A stretch of DNA of 64,000 nucleotides from Tumebacillus amylolyticus (lineage in GTDB: Bacteria; Bacillota; Bacilli; Tumebacillales; Tumebacillaceae), in assembly GCF_016722965.1 (NCBI RefSeq), contig NZ_JAEQNB010000001.1, positions 1,391,344 through 1,455,343 on the forward strand, read 5' to 3'. Shown in pieces: positions 33,954 to 40,381 of the stretch. A program made the translations under genes and the position numbers. Position 1 is the first letter of the stretch. Every line of letters begins with the position of its first letter. The notes under the pieces were generated by a model. It was not told where the DNA came from, did not search any database, and was given only the letters and a program-made list of their open reading frames with translations.

Positions 33954-34382
33954 TCTTTAATGGCTTTGATCGGCACTCCGGTTACCAGTGAATGCTGGAA
34001 CAAGTTCTGCGACAGTTCGACTGTATGCATCCGATTCGACTGGATTACGAAAATCTTTGTTTCGGAATATTCAAGAGCAAGGGCTAACGCCAAGTCGTTA
34101 TTGAATCAATCTGATTTGTTGTTACATAGAGACCTTTTGTAGAAAGACGTGTGCTTATAAATAAGTGATAACAAGGAGACTACAGGATGGGTCGTCTCTT
34201 TATTATAGTTAATTCATAGGTGGAAACCAGCGCAAAGAAATTCGTTAGATATGATTCATGTTATGTAAAAATATAAAATATAATATGTCATTGTAGTGGA
34301 GGAGAGTTCTGGTTTACTTAATTTATGATTTAATATTATGAGGTGAAACAGAACTGAAGTTTGATGCTTAGGAGGGGAATTC
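33954..34382. other. Gap between the TIR and DUF4062 genes
   Basis: No convincing gene. It ends with AT-rich promoter-like sequence (ATATAAAATATAATATG near 34270-34287) that may drive the DUF4062 gene. Confidence 0.4.
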
Positions 34383-35621
34383 ATGTTTGATATATCGAAA
34401 ATTCAGACTATTAGATACGTTTTTTTGCAGAAACTGTATGAGAAATATATTATTGACCAGGCCCGTTATGTCTCGACAAATACAATTGCTGGCGAAATGG
34501 ATTTGGAGTTAGGTAAAGTAAATAGTATTGTTCATTATTTGGAGGAGGAGGGCTTGATACGAATTCTTGATGACCAAGCGAGCGTGGTTTCGATCACGCA
34601 CGATGGTATCAAAAAAATTGAAACGCCCTTACCGAATTTCAGACCACTGCAGTCTACAATCCCTGAGGTTCAAATCAAAGAGCAGTTAGGATCTAAAGTT
34701 GATTTGGGAGGGGCCAAGATGAAAAAGAAGTTACAAATATTTGTTTCATCAACGTATACCGATCTTATATCTGAGAGGCAAGCAGCGGTAGAAGCAATTC
34801 TGAAGGCTGGACATATACCTGCCGGTATGGAGCTTTTTAAAGCAGGCAAAGAACAGCTTGAAACTATTTATAGATGGATTGATGAATCCGATATATATAT
34901 GCTTATTCTTGGTGGAAGATACGGTAGTGTAGAAGAGAAAACTGGGAAAAGCTACACACATCTTGAGTATGAGTATGCTTTAGATAAAGGCATGCCCATA
35001 TTTGCCGTTGTTATAACCGACAAATATCTAAGCGAGAAGGTCAAACTTGCTGATAAAGTGGACGATGTACGAGAAATCGTTAATCATGAAAAGTACGTCG
35101 GTTTCAAAAAGCTTGTTGATAGCAAGCTTAGAGAAAGCTTTGATGATTTGAAAGACATTGAATTAGCCGTACACAAGACTATAGCAGACTTAAAAGAACA
35201 ACATTCTTTCACTGGATGGGTTTCTGGGAAATACGCTGTCAATACCGGTGATATTGATGCACTTCAAATCGAAAATAGACGGCTAACGGCTGAGATCAGT
35301 AAGAAAGATCAAGAGAATAAATTGTTAGTGGATCAACTATCTATACTTACTAAAAAAGACAAGGACAATGCTTCTTCTACTATGGGCAAGTTTTACGAAA
35401 TTTTAAATGATATTGCCAGAAAAGCCTTGAAAAATTATGATGAGTACGAAATAACTTCAGATGAATTTGAAGAACTGTACAGAATGATGCTAAAGGAGGG
35501 GTTTGTAGAGGGAGGTACGGTAGTAACAGGAGGACCGGGGAACTATATGGAAATTTTTTCCACAGATGACACCAGAATAACCTTTATTGGAATGCAAATG
35601 TTGGTAGCTAACGGATATTAG
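34383..35621 (+). CDS. Winged-helix/DUF4062 protein (candidate defence protein)
   Basis: A 412-residue AT-rich gene product. Residues 1-85 look like a winged helix (STNTIAGEMDLELGKVNSIV, HYLEEEGLIRILDDQ). Residues 115-280 are a DUF4062 domain, with KLQIFVSSTYTDLISERQAA and GHIPAGMELFKA followed by IDESDIYMLILGGRYGS; this fold is related to nucleotide-binding TIR-like and deoxyribosyltransferase domains and is frequent in defence islands. The last 130 residues form a coiled coil and a small domain. An internal ATG at 34719 (residue 113) has its own GGGAGGGG site just upstream, so the DUF4062 part could also be made alone. Function is inferred from family and neighbourhood. Confidence 0.75.
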   Translation: MFDISKIQTIRYVFLQKLYEKYIIDQARYVSTNTIAGEMDLELGKVNSIVHYLEEEGLIRILDDQASVVSITHDGIKKIETPLPNFRPLQSTIPEVQIKEQLGSKVDLGGAKMKKKLQIFVSSTYTDLISERQAAVEAILKAGHIPAGMELFKAGKEQLETIYRWIDESDIYMLILGGRYGSVEEKTGKSYTHLEYEYALDKGMPIFAVVITDKYLSEKVKLADKVDDVREIVNHEKYVGFKKLVDSKLRESFDDLKDIELAVHKTIADLKEQHSFTGWVSGKYAVNTGDIDALQIENRRLTAEISKKDQENKLLVDQLSILTKKDKDNASSTMGKFYEILNDIARKALKNYDEYEITSDEFEELYRMMLKEGFVEGGTVVTGGPGNYMEIFSTDDTRITFIGMQMLVANGY

Positions 35622-35747
35622 GAAATTTTTGGTTAGTATAAAAATAAATACTAGCTTACAAGGCATAATGGCTGAACTTCTCTCGTTCTGGGGTTTGATC
35701 CAACGTTTTCCTATAACCGATGTTTGCATTTATGATCTAAACAAATT

Positions 35748-36001
35748 CATGGTTGTGTTTCGCAACTGAAAAGTGTAGAGTATCGCGGCGAGGGAATATT
35801 CTCCTTGTGGTATAAAATTCGTACTTTACATTGAGCCTCTATGGGCGTGATTGCTGGGCGAAGCGACCCTATAAGGGTTCGCTATGGCAACCTAGCCTAT
35901 CACGCCCACCTCTCCATATAAAGTACGAATTTTAATACAGGAATCGTTGTATATACAGTGACCGCGATACTCTGCACTTTCAAAATGCGACACACATCAT
36001 G
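35748..36001. repeat. Large nested inverted repeat (about 254 bp)
   Basis: Arms pair in four tiers. Outer: CATGGTTGTGT/ACACATCATG and AAGTGTAGAGTATCGCGG (35771-35788) with CCGCGATACTCTGCACTT (35962-35979). Middle: 16 perfect bases TAAAATTCGTACTTTA (35813-35828) with 35919-35934. Inner: TGGGCGTGAT (35842-35851) with ATCACGCCCA (35899-35908). Tip: GCGACCCTATAAGGGTTCGC (35863-35882). It carries no ORF. A MITE, a structured RNA or a recombination/replication site are all possible. Confidence 0.8.
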
Positions 36002-36104
36002 GTGGTGCGCCTAAAGTTACTATATAGAAAGAACGAAGGAGATCCCTTCGGACTGACGTAGGAAAAACGTTGACGTAAAGCGGTTTCATATGCGCCTATT
36101 TATC

Positions 36105-36180
36105 CCGGTCATAGCTCAGTTGGTAGAGCACCACCTTGACATGGTAGGGGTCACAGGTTCGAGTCCTGTTGATAGCACCA
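36105..36180 (+). pseudogene. tRNA-Val-like copy at the right part of the island
   Basis: Identical to tRNA-Val copy 5 from TCATAGCTC to CACCA except one change (GGTGG to GGTAG in the anticodon stem, giving a C-A mismatch), but the 5' acceptor strand is CCGGTCA, which does not pair fully with TGATAGC. The anticodon GAC and T-arm are intact. It could be a marginal gene; I treat it as an attachment-site duplicate. Confidence 0.65.
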
Positions 36181-36196
36181 AATGGATTTGGAGAGA

Positions 36197-36237
36197 TGCT
36201 CCTTCCTCGTTTTCATGCGAGGGAGGGGCGTTTTTTT
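36197..36237 (+). terminator. Terminator attached to the 36105 tRNA-Val copy
   Basis: TGCTCCTTCCTCG-TTTTCAT-GCGAGGGAGGGGCG then TTTTTTT, same family as the hairpins at 26410 and 26884. Confidence 0.75.
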
Positions 36238-36303
36238 GTGACCTCTCGATTGTTAAAATTGTGAAGTGTACTGGTATTTGGTCAAGAGTGAGGGGCAGAC
36301 GAC

Positions 36304-36708
36304 ATGCGAACTTTTTTGTCCGATTATTTTGATCTACAGGAACTGGATGCCGGTATCTTTGCGGCGATCTCGAAGGGCGAAGCTGTTGTTAGTAATACGG
36401 GGATCGTGGATTTGGGAGATTGGACGCTGGTGCTGATTCTGTCGTAATCTCCACGACTATGGCGAAGCAATTTGTTCACGATGAGGATTCCAACTACATC
36501 GAACGATACAAGGAAATGTGGCGAAACATCATGGACAAGACGTCACAGGAGAAAATTTCCATCATCGGCGGACCTCATCGTCCTTCGGAGGCAAGCCGTG
36601 GTTGGGGGAAGCCATTCATGAAGAGTGGCTGCTGGCCCTCCGGTGACGATTTATGACGTAGAGGTTGTGGAAGAGGTCCTTCGAGCCCATTGGAAGCAAT
36701 AACCTATG
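36304..36708 (+). pseudogene. Remnants of an MBL-fold hydrolase and another gene
   Basis: From 36304 the frame reads MRTFLSDYFDLQELDAGIFA and SNTGIVDLGDWTLV, which matches the opening of MBL-fold metallohydrolases, then stops. A shifted frame continues with TTMAKQFVHDEDSNYIERYK and further helix, and a third frame ends PVTIYDVEVVEEVLRAHWKQ at 36702. No HxHxDH metal motif remains. I read this as a gene with internal deletions and frameshifts, possibly two fused remnants. Confidence 0.4.
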
Positions 36709-36771
36709 TAGAAATCAAAGTCATTCAGGTAGCTCAACCGGGCCATGATGGTAGTTGATATGTATCTCTTA

Positions 36772-36921
36772 TTAATAATTGGTTCCACAGCATGGAGTTT
36801 GATCTCCTTTATCTCTGCAGTTTAAACATAGATTCGCCCCGCAAAATTCACACTCTCCGTCAAGGACATCTAACTCGAAGCTAGTATGACAACCTTCGCA
36901 GACAAACTTTGCATCTCTCAC
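36772..36921 (-). CDS. Small zinc-ribbon protein (49 aa)
   Basis: Minus-strand gene found by translation. GTG start at 36921 with AAGGAG 9 bases upstream. The product has four Cys pairs: CEGC (8-11), CEFC (24-27), CLNC (32-35) and CC (44-45), a layout for two structural zinc sites, e.g. a double zinc ribbon. No other domain. It lies between decayed DNA and the HNH gene, in divergent orientation to the latter, within AT-rich island sequence. Possible regulator or adaptor; no family name can be assigned. Confidence 0.6.
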   Translation of the reverse strand: MRDAKFVCEGCHTSFELDVLDGECEFCGANLCLNCRDKGDQTPCCGTNY

Positions 36922-37012
36922 AAAAAACAACTCCTTTTTGGTTTTGTATTTTATAGTGTAAGTGAAATGTGTAGAATGGGAAAGGTATTAATTCGCAAGG
37001 AGGCTGCGATGA

Positions 37013-37747
37013 ATGCACACAAGGCAGTTAGGGACTTCCGATCTAAAAATGGATGGCTTGGTAACCGCTTGCTTTGAAAGTGGCAAAACGGCTACCCCGT
37101 TGCGATTCATAAAACAAATACTGGAGGAGGCAGAGGCACGAAAGATGAAAGAGAATGTCCTGTACCCAGTACTTGATCTATCTTTGCCTACACGTCTAAG
37201 ACTGTTTGCATTCAGATACTCTCGACCGTTCTTGCAAGAGCAAATTGTTTATTTTAATGTTCGATTAGAAGTTCCTAAGGTTGTGAGGTTTGTAGAGCTC
37301 CGTAATGAAATAGAAGAACAGGTCCCATCACTTACAGAGCCGAGTACGAGTAGCGTGTCTAGTAGACGAAATCGAGAGGAAAAGTTCAAAAATCTTGTAA
37401 AGCGTCTATATGATGATCGCTGTGCAGTCTGCTGTTCTTCTCTACGAGACCCGGATGGAAATCCTGAGGTACAAAGTGCTCATATCTATCCCAAAAGTAA
37501 AAATGGTAGTGATGATCTACGCAACGGGCTTTGCCTATGTCGTATGCACCATTGGGCTTTCGACGTTGGTTGGTTTTCGATTTCGGATAGTTACGGGGTT
37601 CTTATCCGATCAGATTTGCCGCAGACTTCAGATTATGAGTTTATTCGAAGCCGAAAGGGAATGAAGATTCGATTACCAAAGGATCAAATGTTTCACCCCC
37701 ATCAACTTTTTTTACAAGCACATCGTAATTTGATGGGATTTGAATGA
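37013..37747 (+). CDS. HNH endonuclease (HNH_2 type)
   Basis: A 244-residue AT-rich gene product. The C-terminal half carries an HNH fold: CAVC (137-140), then SAHIYPKSKNGSDDLRNGLC with His157 as the catalytic-type His and Asn171 as the central Asn, and CRMHHWAFDVGW (His179/180). The N-terminal half (about 1-115) is unassigned and may recognise DNA or a partner. Stand-alone HNH_2 proteins are often restriction-like or defence nucleases. The ATG at 37013 has AAGGAGG 9 bases upstream; an overlapping ATG at 37009 opens a 22-codon frame only. A terminator follows and core-like genes resume. Confidence 0.82.
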   Translation: MHTRQLGTSDLKMDGLVTACFESGKTATPLRFIKQILEEAEARKMKENVLYPVLDLSLPTRLRLFAFRYSRPFLQEQIVYFNVRLEVPKVVRFVELRNEIEEQVPSLTEPSTSSVSSRRNREEKFKNLVKRLYDDRCAVCCSSLRDPDGNPEVQSAHIYPKSKNGSDDLRNGLCLCRMHHWAFDVGWFSISDSYGVLIRSDLPQTSDYEFIRSRKGMKIRLPKDQMFHPHQLFLQAHRNLMGFE

Positions 37748-37756
37748 GATTTCTCC

Positions 37757-37790
37757 AAAACCTGACCTCCCCGGAGATCAGGTTTTTTAC
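37757..37790 (+). terminator. Terminator after the HNH gene
   Basis: AACCTGACCTCCCCGGAGATCAGGTTTTTT; marks the right-hand edge of the AT-rich region. Confidence 0.7.
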
Positions 37791-37792
37791 GA

Positions 37793-37850
37793 TTGCATGA
37801 TCTTCCCATCTGTCATATACTCTGAGTAACGACTCACTGAGTGAGTACTC
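37793..37850 (+). promoter_or_regulatory. Promoter and palindromic operator of the TetR-ABC operon
   Basis: TTGCAT (37793-37798), 17-base spacer, TATACT (37816-37821). Directly downstream lies the palindrome ACTCACTGAGTGAGT (37832-37846) inside a wider GAGTAACG...GTACTC dyad, a good candidate for autoregulatory TetR binding. Confidence 0.7.
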
Positions 37851-37875
37851 AATCTGTATCAATGGAGGGCCCCCC

Positions 37876-38538
37876 TTGAACGACGACCTACAGAACCTTG
37901 AACAAATCGAAGAAACAGCCGAGCAATGGACTGATAAACACTGGCAAATCCTCGAAGCCGCTGTCAAAGTTTTTTCCGAAAAAGGCTTCAACGCCTCCCG
38001 TACCAGTGAAGTGGCGAAGGAGGCGGGGGTGTCGGAGGGCACCGTTTTCAATTATTTCAAGACCAAGAAAGACCTGCTCAAAGGCATGCTGATCCCCTTG
38101 CTTCTCCGCTTCTTCCGCCCGTGGCTCTTGCGCGGCGTGGAGAAGATCTTCAACAATCGGCAGGGCCGTCCCGTCGAGGATGTCATGACCGACCTCGTTC
38201 GAGATCGCGTACACCTCGCCCAAGCAAACCTGCCTCTCATCAAAGCCATCGCGTCGGAGGCACCGTTTCAACCGGAATTGTTTGCCCCGGTTCGCGAGCA
38301 GATTCTGCCGCAAATTCTCGAAGTGGCAACGCGCTTTTTCCAAGAAGAGATGGAGAAGGGGACGTTTCGAACCATCGACCCGCTGCTGGCGTTTCGCGGG
38401 TTGCTCTCGATGTTGGCGGGCTATGTGATCATGCGCAACATCGCCCCGGAGGAGTTTCAGTTGCAAGAAGAGGAAGTCGAAATCCGACGGCTGGTCGATC
38501 TGTATCTACACGGCCTGTTGCCGCGAGAGGAGTCCTGA
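37876..38538 (+). CDS. TetR/AcrR-family transcriptional regulator
   Basis: A 220-residue repressor with an N-terminal TetR helix-turn-helix (about 25-70: ILEAAVKVFSEKGFNASRTS, EAGVSEGTVFNYFKTKKDLL) and a helical ligand-binding domain. TTG start with GGAGGG 7 bases upstream. It heads a three-gene unit: the ABC ATPase starts 3 bases after its stop and the permease overlaps that. The palindrome between promoter and start suggests autoregulation and ligand-induced export, the usual plan for TetR-ABC drug exporters. Confidence 0.88.
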   Translation: MNDDLQNLEQIEETAEQWTDKHWQILEAAVKVFSEKGFNASRTSEVAKEAGVSEGTVFNYFKTKKDLLKGMLIPLLLRFFRPWLLRGVEKIFNNRQGRPVEDVMTDLVRDRVHLAQANLPLIKAIASEAPFQPELFAPVREQILPQILEVATRFFQEEMEKGTFRTIDPLLAFRGLLSMLAGYVIMRNIAPEEFQLQEEEVEIRRLVDLYLHGLLPREES

Positions 38539-38541
38539 CTT

Positions 38542-39276
38542 ATGGAGAGAGATCAACAAGTGGTAGTCGAAGTACGAGGTCTGGTGCAGGAATTTGGCAA
38601 GCGCCGCGTGTTGGACGACATCTCGTTCGCCGTGCATCGCGGTGAAATTCTCGGTCTGCTCGGTCCGTCCGGTTCGGGAAAAACGACGCTGGTCAAAGCC
38701 ATCGCCGCCATCGGCACGTACACAGCAGGAGAAGTCACGGTGCTGGGCGAACGCATGCCGAGCCTTGGCAAGATCGGTCGCATCGGGTACATGGCGCAAG
38801 CAGACGCCCTCTACCAAGACCTGACCGGGCTCGATAACCTGCACTTTTTCGGCGAGCTCTACGGCGTCCCGAAAAAGCGACGCACGGAGCGCATCGCAGA
38901 ACTGTTGGAACTCGTGCAGTTGACCGACGCCGCCAAGCGTCCCGTTCAGACATACTCGGGCGGCATGAAGCGCCGTCTGTCGCTGGCGGTCGCACTTTTG
39001 CATCAACCTGAACTTCTCATCCTCGACGAGCCGACCGTCGGGATCGATCCGGTGTTACGAAGGGATTTCTGGCAGGAGTTCCTGCGCTTGCAAGCACAGG
39101 GGGTCTCGATCATCATCACCACGCACGTCATGGACGAAGCGGAACATTGCAACCGTCTCGGTCTCGTGCGCGATGGAAAAATGATGGCACTGAACACGCC
39201 GGAAGCTTTGAAAACACAAACGGGAGCCTCTACGATTGAAGAAGCGTTCCTGTGCTTTGGAGGTGTTACGCTGTGA
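38542..39276 (+). CDS. ABC transporter ATP-binding protein (ABC-2 exporter type)
   Basis: A 244-residue ATPase with Walker A GPSGSGKT near 37-44, Q-loop YMAQADALYQDLT, signature YSGGMKRRLSLA near 137-148, Walker B LLILDEPTVG near 156-165 and H-loop THVMDEAEH. It energises the adjacent permease. The organisation with TetR suggests export of a toxic compound or antibiotic; the substrate cannot be named. Its stop codon overlaps the permease GTG start. Confidence 0.9.
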   Translation: MERDQQVVVEVRGLVQEFGKRRVLDDISFAVHRGEILGLLGPSGSGKTTLVKAIAAIGTYTAGEVTVLGERMPSLGKIGRIGYMAQADALYQDLTGLDNLHFFGELYGVPKKRRTERIAELLELVQLTDAAKRPVQTYSGGMKRRLSLAVALLHQPELLILDEPTVGIDPVLRRDFWQEFLRLQAQGVSIIITTHVMDEAEHCNRLGLVRDGKMMALNTPEALKTQTGASTIEEAFLCFGGVTL

Positions 39277-40292
39277 GAACATGGGCCCTTTGCAAACGCG
39301 TCGTCAAACAACTCGGCCGTGACAAACGCACGATTGCGATGCTTTTCGTCGCACCGCTTCTCGTCCTCTCGCTGTTAAGTGTCGTCATGACGAATTCGGC
39401 GACGACTTCGAAGATTGATGCCGTCAACTTGCCGGCACCGCTCGTCGAACAACTCAAGAAAACGGACGCCACGATCCACGAAGTCTCGCTCGATTCTGCC
39501 AAGCAAGACCTCAACGATCTCAAAGCCGATGCGTATCTGGAAGTCCGAGACGGCAAGCCTCATCTGATGCTCGAAGGCTCCGATCCGGTGGTCAACCGCG
39601 CCGTTCTCCAAGCGCTCCAAGAGGCGCAACGCAGCCTCTCGCCGAACCAACAGACGCCGGAAATTTCTTATCTCTACGGCGGAAGTGACTTGACGCAACT
39701 CGACAACCTCGCGCCTGTCCTGATTGGATTTTTCATTTTCTTCTTTGTCTTCTTGCTGTCGGGAGTTGCGTTCTTGCGGGAACGCACCGCGGGGACGCTG
39801 GAACGAGTCTTGGCCACGCCGGTCCGCCGCTATGAGATCGTGCTGGGCTATTTCCTCGGATTCGGAATCTTCGCAGCTCTGCAAACTCTCTTCGTGCAAT
39901 GGTTCGCGCTCTACGTCCTCGATGTCCGCTCGGTCGGGAATTTCGGGTCGGTTCTGTTGACGAACTTGCTGATCGCCACCGTCGCCCTGTCGCTTGGCAC
40001 GTTGCTCTCGGCCTTCGCACGCAACGAATTCCAGATGGTGCAGTTCATCCCGCTCGTCGTCGTCCCGCAGATTTTCCTGAGCGGCATGTTCGACATGCGC
40101 AACTTCCCGGACTGGGTCACGGCGCTCTCGAACATCTTGCCGCTCACCCAAGGAGCGAATGTGTTGCGCTCGTTGATGCTGCGCGGGCAGGGTCTTGCGG
40201 ACAATGGAGTTTCGCTGTGGATTCTCGCAGGGTACGGCGTTCTGTTCCTCACCCTCAACACAATCGCGTTAAAACGTTATCGCCGCGTGTGA
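39273..40292 (+). CDS. ABC-2 type exporter permease
   Basis: A 339-residue membrane protein with one N-terminal membrane segment (about 20-40), a 130-residue extracytoplasmic loop and five C-terminal segments, including LRERTAGTLERVLATPVRRYEIVLGY, the characteristic ABC-2 coupling region. I choose the GTG at 39273, which overlaps the ATPase stop and follows GGAGGTG by 8 bases; the longer frame from 39252 begins inside the ATPase gene. It completes the TetR-ATPase-permease operon. Confidence 0.88.
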   Translation: MRTWALCKRVVKQLGRDKRTIAMLFVAPLLVLSLLSVVMTNSATTSKIDAVNLPAPLVEQLKKTDATIHEVSLDSAKQDLNDLKADAYLEVRDGKPHLMLEGSDPVVNRAVLQALQEAQRSLSPNQQTPEISYLYGGSDLTQLDNLAPVLIGFFIFFFVFLLSGVAFLRERTAGTLERVLATPVRRYEIVLGYFLGFGIFAALQTLFVQWFALYVLDVRSVGNFGSVLLTNLLIATVALSLGTLLSAFARNEFQMVQFIPLVVVPQIFLSGMFDMRNFPDWVTALSNILPLTQGANVLRSLMLRGQGLADNGVSLWILAGYGVLFLTLNTIALKRYRRV

Positions 40293-40319
40293 AACTTTTA
40301 CATTTGCTTCAACCCAGCT

Positions 40320-40343
40320 CCATACTCGATTGGTAGAGTATGG
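40320..40343 (+). promoter_or_regulatory. Palindrome in the leader of the PhoX-like gene
   Basis: CCATACTC-GATTGGTA-GAGTATGG, perfect 8-base arms, 38 bases before the start codon and without a T run, so more likely an operator or mRNA hairpin than a terminator. Confidence 0.45.
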
Positions 40344-40381
40344 ACATAGACAAGACACCAAGGGTTGGAGGAATGTAAACC

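Noticed and set aside
36886-37077. 63-codon plus-strand frame ahead of the HNH gene
   Set aside because: It overlaps the minus-strand zinc-ribbon gene; only its last 22 codons have a ribosome site and they run in a different frame from the HNH gene.
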